Of a stretch of DNA of 64,000 bases, positions 47,992-60,791 are shown in pieces. The notes beneath the pieces were generated by a model. The model had not been told where the DNA came from. It worked only from the letters and a program-made list of their open reading frames with translations, and searched no databases. Source of the DNA: Juglans regia (taxonomy: Eukaryota; Streptophyta; Magnoliopsida; Fagales; Juglandaceae); assembly GCF_001411555.2 (NCBI RefSeq), contig NC_049904.1:30331370-30395369 (forward strand), in the 5' to 3' direction. Made by a program: the position numbers and the translations under genes. How positions within the stretch are numbered: position 1 is the stretch's first letter; each line of letters starts with the position of its first letter.

Positions 47992-49587
47992 GCTAGAGAG
48001 AAGTTATTATAACAGTGTACACTTTACACTCACTACATGACTACTTCTAATTGATTGTTTCTAACATTCACTTGAAGAAATATATAATCTAGATGATGTT
48101 ATATCATATGTATAAAATAGATATTCTTAATAATAATTTTTATCTATATTTATTCTATAAAAAATAAGGTTCAAGACCTTTTTAAATTTTTAGGATACGA
48201 AACATGATTTATGTGTAACCCATTTCCTTGTTAGAAATTAGAATGTTTTCGAGTAGTTTTGTTTTTCTAATAAAGTTTTTAAGAAAGTTCTAAAAAGCTT
48301 GTGATGATGTATAGCTTAGTTAAATATTGGTGTTTATATTATTTTTATTAGTTTTTGGTAGTGGGAGGGGCAAAGATTTTGGGAAGATCACCCCCACTTT
48401 TGCACTTAAAATGATTAAAAAATAACCAAAGAATAACATGATCCTCAAAAACAACTTGTAATAATTGGATTGCAAGGAACATCAAAATTACCATCCACCA
48501 AAAAATTCCCCAAAGAACATCATGATGACTTGGGGAAGACTTTTGCATACTCAAAACAGTGATTGATGAAGATATATGAGAATGATAGTTTTGTTGCATT
48601 CTCTCATATATTATTCTACAAAACTCCAAGCATGATTGACCCCATTGACTCGTTGTCCCAGTATCTTGCTCATATATAATATATTTTAATTCTAAATTCT
48701 GAAAATTATTTTTTAAGTAAATCTATATCTTTTTTATTAGATGAGTTTTTTATGGTCTCTACAATAACAGTATCTTTTTCATTGTTAGTTAAAGTACTTG
48801 TAGTTCTTTTTTTAGATTCAGTTAGCATTTGATCTATTGTTTTGATTTGTAAATCTTTAAAAGCAATTTTAGGTCGACTTTCTGACAAAATAATTAAAGA
48901 TTTTTTAATAATTTTTAAATTTTTCTTTAGCTAATATTTAGGAGGAACATTTTCAACTTACCCGCATATAATTCAATTCAATTTGCTAGTTGCTACGTAC
49001 CATCAATTTGAATTTATTTGTGCAGCCCAACCCTACTCGTACGTCATTCTCTAAGCTTGATTTTTCTTTGCCACCATGAACAAGCTTGATGGAAACCCAG
49101 CTGCAAGAACTTGCCTTCTCACTTGGCTTGATGTGACAACCATTATCTTCGTGGAATACCAGTGCATGATAATGATGAATCGATGATGCTAGAAGCCTTG
49201 AAGTCGACCCTCACACTTTTAAAAGACTTTTTCTACTCATCAATCCTATACTATACATTTATTTAAAAATAAATAAATAAATAAAAATAGATGTATAGTA
49301 TAGAGATTATAAGTAAAATTTTTCCTTTTCAAAACCGACCCACTTGTCCGCCCATTGCAACTCGAGGTAGCTCCGGGACTTTAGGTACTTAATTTACTCC
49401 CAGTTTCATGCCTATAATCAAAAGATTTCCCTTTTGCTTTTGCTCGGGGGTGCAAAAGGTAGTGGCCATAAGGGCCTATAAAAGGAAGGATAAGGGAGGC
49501 TGAGTATGACCTTTGTATTCCATGAAAGCCATCTTGGTGCTTGCTCATAACCTGTGGTTGTCTTGTTTGATAATTGTAGAAGATTTG
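47992..49587. other. Interval between the two TRIM elements
   Basis: No convincing gene. A 93-codon minus-strand frame (48348-48629) and a Lys/Thr-rich minus-strand frame at 48706-48888 show no family features that I recognise; the latter could be debris of a retroelement polyprotein, but this is a guess. Confidence 0.45.
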
Positions 49588-50002
49588 TGTTATGAACCAC
49601 TAGTTAGAACTCATCCTTAAAAATTAGCTTATAAGGGAATGGTGCCTACACTACATAGGGACTTATAAACCACCAATTAATATCATACTTAGTCAATGTG
49701 AGATCGTAACAATCACCACACTCCGCAGCCGACGTCCACAACAGTCTTGGCGCTCACACGGACTGGTTGTGCGCTAGGTCTTTCCTAGCTTCGGATGAAC
49801 ACTATCATGCCAACATCACCCCCTGTGCCGCACAATTGCAACTGTGCCAATATAGATTGTATACATGAGGTATCTCTGATACCAGTTATTATGAACACAC
49901 TAGGTAGAACTCACCTTTAAAAAATGACTTACAAGAAAATAGTACATAGATGCTTATAAACCACCAACCAATCCCATACTTAGTCGATGTGTTATCGTAA
50001 CA
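49588..50002 (-). mobile_element. TRIM-like element, minus orientation (about 415 bp)
   Basis: Two related terminal repeats, 49588-49711 and about 49885-50002, share TAGAACTCA, CTTATAAACCACCAA, CATACTTAGTC and ATCGTAACA. On the minus strand each begins TGTTACGAT. The primer-binding site TGGTATCAGAG (minus, 49884-49874) adjoins the right repeat and a purine-rich GGAGTGTGGTGAT precedes the left one, so the order is LTR-PBS-PPT-LTR on the minus strand. The repeats are clearly more diverged than in the TRIM at 47655. Flanks AGATT/AGATG give only an approximate target duplication. Confidence 0.75.
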
Positions 50003-50942
50003 AGATGTTACAACTCCAAGACGAAAGGAAAAAATAATGTGAAATAAAATCAGGTGGATTTTGGAATGGCTTTTACGATTGCCAAAAACAGGTCATGCCT
50101 ATAACAATTATTTTCGAAGGAAAAATCATTTCTAGGACGGTCTTGAGCAGTAACATGGTAGAATATTAATGGATCGAAAGCACAAACCCTAGTTCAATGA
50201 ATACCCAGTTGAAAATCCAATATTAATGGACTAAGCCCAAAGTGACTAGAAACAGCCCAAAGGTAGTAAATCAATAACTTTGGGGTCGAGATCCATACAA
50301 AAAAGCAGTACAAGAGGTGAGTTTCCCCAGTCCTAGTTAGAATGGTGCACAATATCAATATTATGAGGTCAAAATAGTCAGTAATTCCATTCCCCTCTGC
50401 ATGGCACAAAACCAGTCCAGCTTAATTTGCCACTACATTTTCCTAATTCATTTAGTAGCCAGGTTTTGGATGCACAAAAAGGACAGGTTTGCCTCTTTTT
50501 GTCTCTCCTGCAGTCCCAGATAAATATGCTATGATAGAGAACATAATTGCAGAATATTATTCATCAATTTCAGAACTGCATGGTGTAGATACTACCAGTC
50601 AATAGTCTGATACCATGCATAAAAGGCCAGCCAAATTTAAATCGCATGAAAACTCGATTAAATTAATTTAACTGTTGGCTTTTATGGGAAGATATTATGT
50701 AGAACAATGACAAAGTTGATTAGAGATCAGTGACTAGAAGATTCGGAATCCAAAAAATTGCAGTCTCAATCAGTAAGGCATATCTGCATTACTGCGTCTC
50801 CTGAAATAATAATCCCATCATCCATAAACATGACGAAGGAAACCGACACTCTTTCCTGGCATGACATATGGAAAACACTGCCAATCAGTTTCCAGAAGAT
50901 TTATAGGCTCCTGAGCTTGGGGACCTAAGATGTTTTGGCAAA
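50003..50942. other. Interval downstream of the PPR gene
   Basis: Presumably includes the 3' UTR of the minus-strand PPR gene close to 50942. No other gene or named repeat is seen. Confidence 0.45.
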
Positions 50943-53694
50943 TCAGAAGCTGCTATCCCCAGTCAAAATATTCCCTTCCGTTTGAAAGGGTTCATTGGAG
51001 TTTGGTTTCAAATCCTTAATGTATTTCAGCAACCTGTCGTGAACAAGAGCAGAGAATATACCCTCAACCCTAAGTAAATCTATGAACTTGTCAGCTCCTT
51101 CCACATCTCCCTTCCCTTCCAAGTACTCCAAACAGGTTGCCAATATTTCCTTGTTGGGCTTGCATCCAGGTGGGCATAATGCAACTGCTTTCCTCATAGT
51201 CTCCAACGCCTTTGATATTTCATTATCTTCAAGATATCTACAAGACAAATAATACCATGAATCAAATGAAGGCTTTCCTCCTTTAGTCATGGCCTTGTTT
51301 ACGAGGGCTTCAGCCTTTGCTAGAAGACCCTTTCTACAATATGCATCAATCATTAATTTTGGAACACGAAAGTCGCATGTTAATTTCATGGATTCCCACT
51401 CCTCAAAAATCTTCTCTGCACCTTCGATATCATCAAATGCTAAAAGCGAGCCTATCATGCTTATGTAGCCCTTGTTGTATATTTTTCCCTTCTCCTTATA
51501 AAGTTCCCAGATGCGGTACAGCTCATCCTTCTTCCCCATTTTAGCATACAGTTTGAGAAGCACATCGAATGCAATACTGCTCCATTTGGAATTTTCTATC
51601 AGTCCCTCCAATTTCTTCACCATTTCTAAAGCCTTGTCAAGTAGCCCAACTTTTAGATATCCACTTGCGGCAATGGAATAAGGTTTCCAGTCCAGAACTA
51701 TATGTGGATCAGATTCCATCCTTTCAACGGTCTTGTTTATTTCCTCCACATCAGAGATGGCAGCATATGCACTAAGCCGGATGCTGAGAGTGTATTTGTC
51801 AGGATTGATGCCTTTTTCCTCCATTTTGAGCACTAAGGCATCAAGTTTTTCATGTTCCCCGATTTTGTAGTACATATTTATCAGAATATTATAACATAAA
51901 GGTTTCCTAGCAAACCCCCTGTCTATAATCTTCTGCATAACAAGCTCGGCTTTCTCCACAGACTTTTCATAGGCACAGCAGTTGAGAAGAGCAGTATAAA
52001 CCACAAAACCTTTCATGTTTTCTGGGATGTTATTGAAATAATTCTCTACTTGTTCTAGGCCATGAACTCTCGAGATTAAGTTCATCCGTGCGGCAATATC
52101 ATCCATTGAAAGTGGAATGTACCTTTTCTCGCTCATCCATGCAGATATCTGGAAAAAGAACAAGCGAAAAAAAATCAGGTATAAGAATTCTGATATCAAT
52201 AAACATGTTTGCATAAATGAATGGCATTGACCAACCTACCACTAAATGCACCTAAGCTAGAGCTTTTGGCATTATTGCAGTTTGAAGGAGGTGGGAAAGG
52301 GTCAAAAAGGGGCTTGGAGGGGTGGGGTCTGTGGTGAAGGATACTTCTGCACTGAGTACATATAAATCAAACCATCAACCAAGCATTTCTAAAGGTAGGC
52401 ATGATTTTAAACCTGAGCCGCTTAGATCATCAAGCTATTTCAATAGTTGAAACAAAAAAGCTCAAGAATGTTCAAGATGCCCCCATTCATATTCAAAGCA
52501 GCAGGAGAGAAAGTTCAAAAATCCTTATAACAATACTCAACAGAACTAGATATGAGCCAGCCCGTTGCTAGAGAATCTTTGCATTGCCAGTGTAAAATCA
52601 GCATTCTGCCAATGTAATCATAGCAAACATACAGTATATACCCAAATAGCAAGCAAACAAAACCCATGAAGTATAAACACATATCCACTAGGAGCTTCAT
52701 CATAGAAAGGATACAGCGTTAAGGCAGCAGAGCGTACGACCTTTCAACAGTGATGTGCCTTATACTGCCCTTTTAAATATTTCAACACTATTTTTTTTTA
52801 TAATAATATTTCAACACTATTTTACCATGCAGACTTGTGAAATATAGTTCAGTGATATGATAAATATTCTCCACCTCGATCAGCTTGATTATTTCTCCCA
52901 AAAGTACTGGCTTCAACCTAAAAAATATGTCAAAATTGAAGAATGCAAAAAAAAAAAAAAAAAGCAAAGAGAAAAGAGAAAAGTACCCACTGCCAGACCA
53001 ATCAACAATTTGTGCTTATATTGGCCATCATTCGTCACTTATTCCTAAAACCAACTTTATAAACATCATCTCATTAGTCTATAATACCTTCATCACCAAG
53101 GACAGAAATTTCTGTGGTCTAACTCAATAATAAACAAGAATGACAATTTGCAGCTATTTAGAACCATGATGTTATATATAATTCTCCCCCCATGTCGATC
53201 TTTGCACACCCTTTGGCCTCAACTGGTGGATTTTGATGGAAATTAATGAAAGAAACAACAATTCAAGGGAATCATAATTACCCCTTCTTTTCTAACTTTT
53301 AATCCTATTCATTTTCACGTAGTAGATGATTTTCAAATGCCACGATGTAACTCAAATCGGGAGAACAGAAAGAAGGGAATTATCATTATTATTTAAAAGA
53401 TCCAGACTTGACCTCGAGAGCGTGCTTGAAGCGTTTGTAATCTTTGAGCTCCTTGATGATACTCTGAAGCTCTTCTTTGTCCACATGCCTACCTTCTTGG
53501 ATCCACTGATCCAGAATTGGCACAACGGAAACGTTAGGGTCACCCACCGGTGATATCCTTCTGTACAGAGAAACTCCGGCATTCGAGGAGAAGAAATAAG
53601 CCAAAAGCTTTTGAGCAGGGAACAAAGGACGCAGAGGCAATATTCTTGGGAATAAAAGCTTCATTTGGAGGAAGAAACAAGCAAGCAAAGCCAA
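50943..53694 (-). CDS. P-class pentatricopeptide repeat protein, probably mitochondrial (At2g20710-like)
   Basis: PPR proteins bind organellar RNA in a sequence-specific way; P-class members usually act in RNA stability, splicing or translation. Exon 1 is 53694-53413 (94 codons, ends ALE) and exon 2 is 52148-50943 (401 codons, begins ISAWMSEKRYIPLS). The joint gives ALEISAWM, the usual phrase at this position in this subfamily. The total is 495 residues, normal for the group. The N terminus is rich in Leu/Arg/Phe/Ser without acids (KLLFPRILPLRPLFPAQKLL, YFFSS), as in mitochondrial presequences. About ten degenerate 35-residue helical repeats follow, with phrases such as YNILINMYYKIGEHEKLDAL, MEEKGINPDKYTLSI and SWYYLSCRYLEDNEISKALE. 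There is no E/DYW tail. A second Met at residue 11 could also be used. The 1264-bp intron has no other gene. A tRNA gene lies 234 bp upstream on the same strand. Confidence 0.9.
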
Positions 53695-53870
53695 TAATGG
53701 TTTTTGGGTTTTAGTTGTTGAAGACGAGGCAGAGATCGGGGAAGAGAATTTCGGACGAAAACTCGTGACAGAAAACCGGGGTTTTGGTGTGTTATTCGTC
53801 TACATATTAACTGAGCGCATCTCACTACAAGCCTAGAAGATATGGCATACCGTATATCGGCTCAAAAATC

Positions 53871-53892
53871 TGCTGCCCAGGATCGAACTGGG
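53871..53892 (-). repeat. 22-bp duplicate of the tRNA-Val T-arm
   Basis: These 22 bases are identical to 53932-53953 in the tRNA gene and include the pol III B box (GTTCGATCC on the minus strand). The match stops abruptly on both sides, so this is a fragment 61 bp away and not a second tRNA. Confidence 0.8.
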
Positions 53893-53928
53893 CTCAAATA
53901 TCTAAAAAACAGAAAAACTACGTCCGAT

Positions 53929-54001
53929 TGTTGCTGCCCAGGATCGAACTGGGGACCTTCAGTGTGTAAGACTGACGTGATAACCACTACACCACAGCAA
54001 C
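53929..54001 (-). tRNA. tRNA-Val (UAC anticodon)
   Basis: The minus-strand 73-nt cloverleaf has a perfect 7-bp acceptor stem GTTGCTG/CAGCAAC with discriminator A, D-arm with GTGTAGTGGTTATCAC (A box), anticodon stem TCAGT/ACTGA with loop CTTACAC (anticodon TAC), and T-arm CCCAG/CTGGG with GTTCGATCC (B box). There is no intron and CCA is not encoded. A TTTTT pol III terminator lies 11 nt downstream (53913-53917 as AAAAA on +). Confidence 0.95.
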
Positions 54002-54350
54002 TTGACTGGCCTCTTCTGCACTCGTAATTAATTAACTTAAGAACACTGTTACTCGAACATCCAAAATTTGACGGAAATATATATATTTTTTAATTTTTAA
54101 TTTTCTTTTCACTTTTTGAATCTTTTTAAAAGATGAACCAGGTATAAAAATCTTTCTTATTCAAAAAAAAGTTTAAATTTGAAAAACATAATAAAAAAAT
54201 TCGGTTAATTTCGGTATTTTAGGGGTGACTCCTTAAGCATCAATTCTGATAACTTTTATATATAAAAATTCATTTTGTTTGAAGTTCAAGCAAAATCAAG
54301 TTAATCCACAACATGTATCAAACTTTATTTATTTGTTTTTAGTAGTAGTA

Positions 54351-54384
<34 letters not shown>

Positions 54385-56114
54385 TCTGTAGACTAGTATG
54401 ATATATCGACGTTGAAGAAGAACGAATTACGTGCAAAACTTTTCGGCTTAAGCATTTAAAATGAAAAAAAGAAGAATATGAAGAAAATAGAATAATATAC
54501 CATGAGTGCTGTTGTGTGCATAGACATTTGTGTGCACTAACACTTACATTTTATGATTTTATAAAATTAAATTCATAATTTGACGTAACTTAATATAGTA
54601 CGATTGTAAAACTACTAGATGATATCATATAAAATCATACAAATATATAAATTTATGGATAAGACTAGTCCCACCACTCCCCTGCTGGGAGCTACCTCTG
54701 GAATGTTTTTATTTTTATTTTTTTGGTGATTAAGAAAATATTCTTTTTAATGATGGTGTGAATTTTTTTAAAAAAATATTTAAAATTGTTAAAAAAATAC
54801 ATGTAAAAAAAAGTTAAAAAAATATCAAAATAACTAACGAAAACCAACGATGACTGTAGTGCATGCATTAAATATATCACATCCTACCATTCATTTGATC
54901 AATCTTTCTCCTATTATTACTATTATTATTAATATAATGGCATGAAAAAGACATTTCTATTATATATATGCTTACGAGTACGGACGTAATTACAAGAAAA
55001 ATAAATATTTATGATAAGTTATTTGAGACGAAAATGATTATTTACGATAATGATAAACTTATTTTAATAAGAAATAAGCATTTTGAAAGATAAATTATAA
55101 CTAATAGATAATAAGCAATTTTCTTGTAGACGTAAATAGCTTATAGTTACCACTAGATTAATAAATTATGAAAAATTATTTTAATTAGCTGCTATTCAAT
55201 ACGCTACACCACACACTCTATAAAAAAACACACACAAATCTTATAAAAATAAAAAATAAATTTATGTGTTACGTGTGGAGTGTGTGATGTGAACAGTTGT
55301 TAATTTGTAACAAAACTCATAAATTATTACCCTCTCTCGATCGGAGCCTAATTAGGAAGAAATGGATAGGATACTAATTAAGGTAGCGATGCTCACTAAT
55401 CAACATCACCAGGAGCATTGCTGTTGTTTCATGGTGCCATTGGCATCGGCGGCAGAGACATGAGAGGAGATTAGAGATCAGATTTTGCGATCGAGATGGT
55501 TTCCAAATACTGAGTCAAGAGTTCTTTTCTTTGCTTTGTTTGGGTCAGAGTTGGCGGCCCTACTGGCTTTGATTTACCTATTTTTCGTCGACTGTGTCGG
55601 GAGACCGATACAGTGAATGGGAGGGTAGATAACAATATTCAAAGTAGTACTCCTTTAATTAGTCAGAGAAATATTTAACTACTTTAATTATATAAAAATA
55701 ATTTTATAAATTGAGGTAATTTCACATAAAATTATATTTTTTTTATAAATTTATATAAATTAATTTATTTAAAATTTCTATATATTTGTTTAAAAATCTT
55801 ACTGAATATTGGACCGAATATTATTTGTAAATTCAGGCAAAGCTCGAAATAATTCCTTATCCAAGAAAAATAAAAATAAGCCAAATTCTCTCTCAAATTA
55901 TTAAAAATATTTTAAAAACATATATATAAGAGTTCGGTTACGTTCACTTCTGTCCGATCCAAAATTTGTAGATTCTGAGACCAAACCGAATTTCATCAAT
56001 CCACATATTTTATGATCGAGATTGACTGGTCCAAAATTCGGTCTGATCAATTTTGTCAGTCTGAACCATATTCTTTACTGCCATTGTGATATGTGGGAAT
56101 GATGAGTAGTAAAA

Positions 56115-56148
<34 letters not shown>

Positions 56149-56739
56149 TGTTAGGTACAAGTCTCATACAAGTCCTTTATAAAAAAGTTAATCCCACTAA
56201 TAAAAAATAGTTTTTTACAATTTTTAAGGTAAGGTCTACTTTTTTATGAGGACTTGCATAGAGCGTGTTTATTTGAAATTTATACAAATTATTTCTCATA
56301 TATATATATATATAGTGTGGTGTGTGATGTGCAGCTAATTACTCCTGAAATGCCACTTGTCACTGCCCCAAAGCCGAGCACATGAAACTTGCATGGTACC
56401 ATTCGTAGCTTTTGCCAATTAACATTATCAGCCATAATCCAATCTTTTGGTAAGATTTCAAAAGTTCAAAACGGTTGCCAGAATGTTTATGGAAAACACT
56501 AATATATCCATTTTGTTTGACACTTTTATTTGACCGTTGGTCAATTTTTTTTATTTTTTTATTTAATAATTAAAAAAATAATTTTAAATATATTGATGTA
56601 TTTTTTTTAAATATATTTAAATATATTAAAAAAAAAAACTTTTTACGCCCCTCGGTCAAGTTGGGGCGGCAGTCGGCACAGTAGCCGCACCCAATATTTA
56701 TATCTCTTTTTGCTTTTTGGGAAAGTTGCATAAATACAC
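54002..56739. other. Interval between tRNA-Val and HSFB3
   Basis: AT-rich, no gene supported. It contains an (AT)n run at 56118-56145 and a degraded GGTC/GACC-type patch at about 55930-56065 related to the hAT-like ends. A less AT-rich patch at 55330-55630 has no sustained frame. Confidence 0.5.
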
Positions 56740-56748
56740 TATAAATAA
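56740..56748 (+). promoter_or_regulatory. TATA box of HSFB3
   Basis: TATAAATAA lies 170 bp ahead of the HSFB3 start codon. It predicts a 5' UTR of about 135 nt. No perfect heat-shock element (alternating GAA/TTC) was noticed in the 300 bp upstream. Confidence 0.6.
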
Positions 56749-56909
56749 AGAAGGGGAGATTTTGTTTAAAAAAAAAAAAAAAGGACAAGAAAAGTTTCTT
56801 CACGGCGCTGGCTAGCTACTACTTTCCTACGAGAGTGATATACACAAGGAAGAAGGTCAGAAAAGAGGAACAGTTGGGTACTCCATGAATAAATTAGCTT
56901 ATTAAAAGC

Positions 56910-58154
56910 ATGGCAAGAGAAGTGTTGGAGCTGGAGCTGGAGCTGGAGAAGGGAACCAGCAAGAGTGCTACCACTTCAAGCCAGTCTCCGAGGGCAAGGT
57001 GCCCGCCTCCATTCTTGTCAAAGACTTATGATTTGTTAGAAGGAGAAGATGATGATGATGATCGTGGAAAGCTGAGAACTGTGTCGTGGAATGCGGAGGG
57101 AACGGGGTTTGTAGTATGGTCTCCGGCCGAGTTTTCGGAGCTCGTACTGCCTAAATATTTCAAACACAACAATTTTTCTAGCTTCATTCGCCAGCTGAAT
57201 ACCTATGTAAGCTAACTGTACCTGTACTCTCATCTGTCGTCAATGCCTCATGTCATGCTTTGAAATCCAAGAACATCATGAATACTGTAATTAATCCTGA
57301 TCTTCCATGTCAAGAGTAAATTGGCCATGCACCTCCTTAATTAATTTCTATGCGGAATCTAGGTAGCAAAGTCGCATGCAGTTCTACGTACCCGTATTCA
57401 TATGTAGTAGCATTTAAATCATGAGCTCAGATGTTTGATATATCTATTATGCCCAGTTTTTTTCATTTTTCAAAGCAATCTAGATAGGGTACAGAAAGCC
57501 GATGATGATGTTGTACCGAATCATATCGTGTTCGACCCAATCAGTCATAATTAATAAATCAGGGGGAAATTAAAAGAGTCAAAAAAGATTAATGTGATAT
57601 TTTTAAACGAGTCAAAATAATCAGGCTGGCCAGGAAAAGGGAGAAAGGCCGGAGATTGAGTTCACACGACAAATCTTAATTCTCTGAATATTCCTAGCTA
57701 GCGCGTGGGACTCTGTACGTACGTACATGAACTCTATTACACAATGGAATCTAAGTATTGTGATCTATACATTTTTGGGTATTGGCCGCAATTCTTTGCT
57801 AACCCTTTTCATACCAAAACGCAGGGATTCAAGAAGACATGCTCCAAAATATGGGAATTCAAGCACGAGAAGTTCCAGAAGGGGTGCAGGCATATGCTGG
57901 TGGAGATCACCAGGAAGAAGTGCGAGCCAAGTGTCTTTCCAGCGTACCTGAAGGCTTCTGAAGAGAGCACGATGACAGCAATGGAGGAAAGCAATCGTCT
58001 GCAACTCCTCAAGGAGAACGAGGTCTTAAAGAGAGAGAATTTGGAACTGCAGATGCAAATAGCACAGTTCAAAGCACTAGAAATAAAGTTGATGGATTAC
58101 CTTGCACAATACATGATGGGAAACAAACAGAACAAAGTTAGGAGGCTATGTTAA
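56910..58154 (+). CDS. HSFB3: Heat stress transcription factor, class B3
   Basis: Nuclear DNA-binding protein of the Hsf family; class B members lack the acidic activation motif and mostly act as repressors or co-regulators. Exons 56910-57206 and 57825-58154 give 208 residues. The winged-helix DNA-binding domain spans about 32-128: [45 protein letters not shown] (in two parts), then [20 protein letters not shown]. The intron between NTY and GF is the position conserved in all plant Hsfs. A leucine-heptad coiled coil (about 148-192, [19 protein letters not shown]) is the HR-A/B oligomerisation region without the class A insert. The C terminus is short and basic (NKVRRLC), which fits B3. Oddities: a Glu/Asp run [12 protein letters not shown] inside the DNA-binding domain, an N-terminal [10 protein letters not shown] repeat, and Ile where the domain usually has Arg (KIWEF). 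No LFGV repressor tetrapeptide is present. Confidence 0.9.
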
Positions 58155-59774
58155 TTTAGTGTCTAAGCTGAATTAATAAACAAATGTTCATTTGTATTAT
58201 GGCCTTGGATCTGTTTCAATTCTCTTATGGAAAATGAAAACGGAATCAAATATCATATATCCTTAAGCTCAATCAATCGTTTTTTTTTCCTGGAGGTTAT
58301 CAGTTAGGTATATTAATGTGAAGCAACTTGAAGAAAAATGTCTTCATTTTGTTGCTAGATATATTATATGGTAATCTACAATGTCTAATTACCTGCGTCT
58401 CATATTTCTTAGAGAAATATTAGGTCTATACACAAATTTTAAACATGAAAATTTATACCTTGACGTGATTTAATATAAGTCGTTAGATCTAATTTACAAT
58501 AAAAATAATTTTATAATATATTGATGGATCACATTAAATCACATTAGCGTGTAAACGGCATCTCTATTTTATTTGATAATTTATTATTACCGATGGATCA
58601 CTAATTTATAATTATTACCCATGCTTAAGGCGGCTCTTGCAGGAGTCAAGCAAAAGTGGATAAATCTTATTTTATAGAGATCATTTTGATTCTTTGTGCT
58701 GGGTAGTAGCTAGGAAGTTATTTATCTTTTATTTGATAAAAGGTAATTATTAATTATCTTAGTTTTTAGTCGTTTCCTTTAAAAATAAAGTGGGGGACAG
58801 AAGGATCTCCTACAAAAATAAAGAAATACTAGATTTGGAAAGAGAATTACAAATAATAATAATGATAAATTTATATGTCATCTGTTTAAATTTATTTTAT
58901 AATAAAAAATAAATTTAGAATCATTTCAAACACTATTCGCTTGTAAAGTAATTTTGTTGTGATTCGCTTTATAAATCTAATATTTCTCCAATAAACCATA
59001 AAACATCAATTTCTTTGGGAAAAAAAATGGAATTCTTCTCTTCCACAGATTCTAGGACAGAGCAGATCAGTTGGGCTCTTACTGTAGCACACAATGATGA
59101 ACTGAGCCACATATCTTAGCCCAAACACAAAACACCATTCGAGCCCATATTCGCAAATTATGTACTCAAGCAACCCCACTTGGTACTTTGAAGCTCATAT
59201 TCAAAAGCTTAAACTCAACTGATCTCCCATTTTTATCTGGATTGTGATAGGATTACTATTTTCTTACTATCCAGTTATGGACTAGTATCCACATAGAAAA
59301 ACCCGGTACCCGGTTTGTTTTTTTTCTTTTTTTTGGTTTGAAAGTTATGATGTTCCCTTTTTTTCTTATTCCTTTCTAATAACTAAATGAACAGAAAGTC
59401 AAAAGAAAAATGCATATTATGTCTAATAAATCATCCATTTTATGTTTTTTTTTTTTACTCTCTTCTCCACGTGACTTTGATTTAAAAAATTAAATAAATA
59501 CAATTTGAATGCTGCATCAATATTTTTTTCAGGAAAAAATATTCATAACATGTAGGCTTTGATTTAAAAAAATATATATAACCCGAAACCCAAGTTTCGG
59601 GTTTTTAAAAACCGGTTTCAATCAGGGTTTCGGCCTTGGTTTGACCAAGGCTAACCCGGCCCGGGTTTTGGTCCGATTTTAAAACCAAGTTTCGGTCCGA
59701 GTATACTGGGGTTCCCGGGCCAGAATCCGGATGAACAGTTCTAGTACTATAGTGCCAATCATGGTGGAGGTGAA
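58155..59774. other. Interval downstream of HSFB3
   Basis: No gene is seen. AT-rich up to about 59280. From 59283 to 59742 CCGG-rich words (ACCCGGTACCCGG; AACCCGGCCCGGG) bracket a T-rich centre and end with CCGGATGAACAGTTCTA, resembling the right end of the element that follows. Confidence 0.45.
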
Positions 59775-60791
59775 TCTTGAGCCTGTTCATCCGGATTCCA
59801 GATTTAACCCGGTTTTTTTTTAGACAAACCCATTTGGAATATGTATTGAAGTCTGGCTAGTTGCATAGAGAAGCTAAGAAAAGGAATGAATCAAACACCG
59901 ATATCTCAATAAATTTCAGTTTTCTTCTATTTTCCTTATTTTTCCACAAGCCAAACAGACCATAAATCACAAAAAGATATACAAACGACTTGACTTCAAC
60001 AAATCAATTACACCCAAATATCTCCACTACCCATTTCCACACTTTAAATCTACAGTAAAAAGAAGTGCCCATCCAAATATTATAGAAAGACGAAATCTTC
60101 CATAAAGAATTTGCTGCCAGTGGAGTTCTATGAAAGACCGGGGGCTTGTGAATTCGAGAGAGAGAGAGAGAGATACCGAAGGAAGTGCCCAATGAACTGG
60201 CCTCGAAAAGAAGAATCAACCTTCCGTCTCTAAACCTCAGAGGCCTTCTCCAGTTCTCCTCCCTCTTTGCTCTATGATAGGGGCTCTGATAAAGGCTTGC
60301 TTGGTCCCCTGCTACCCGTAACAAACAAACAAAAAAGCATCCAACTTTTCTCCCATATATCTTTTGTGGAATGTAAATTGATGTCCCGACCCTCGGATGA
60401 TCAACGTGGGACCACCTCTTCAACTCATTATCTGAACCGTTTGAGTTGTGATCTTGTGGGACCAGAGATTTCTGGAGGACACATCTTGAGGAAGATAATG
60501 ATTGACAGAGGATGATTCGGCGTGGGTTACAGTTATTATGACTTATCTGGAGAGATAATGTTGCCCAGACAAGCACTACGTACGTGCATGGTAACTCAGT
60601 ACTCTTGCCCGCAAATACCAGAAATTGTCACAAAGAAACGAAAAAAAAAACCGTGTTCCGGATTTAAAACCCGGTACCCAGACTGGATGTATCTGGATTT
60701 TGCAACCCAGGTTCCGGACTGAGCCGGGTTTAGGTTTTGCCATTCAGGTACCGGACCAGGCCAGAAAAATCCACCCGGATGAACAGTCCTA
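59775..60791. mobile_element. Probable hAT-like element carrying an unrelated interior
   Basis: A perfect 12-bp inverted repeat CTGTTCATCCGG lies at 59783-59794 and, reversed, at 60775-60786. CCGG/ACCCGG-rich subterminal stretches follow inside both ends. Flanks GAGGTGAA (59767-59774) and GAGGTGAT (60792-60799) match at 7 of 8, though the left tip is 3 nt longer than the right. The middle (about 59830-60640) is not AT-rich and has a 190-codon minus-strand frame (60004-60576) with no recognisable domain. Confidence 0.45.

Noticed and set aside
48706..48888. Lys/Thr-rich minus-strand frame that could be retroelement polyprotein
   Set aside because: Too short and without motifs. The surroundings show no protease, reverse transcriptase or integrase signature.
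53842..54027. 61-codon plus-strand frame over the tRNA region
   Set aside because: It is the antisense of the tRNA-Val gene and its T-arm fragment.
60004..60576. 190-codon minus-strand open frame
   Set aside because: No recognisable domain, unusual composition, and it lies inside transposon-like ends. Not called as a gene, though noted as possible captured sequence.
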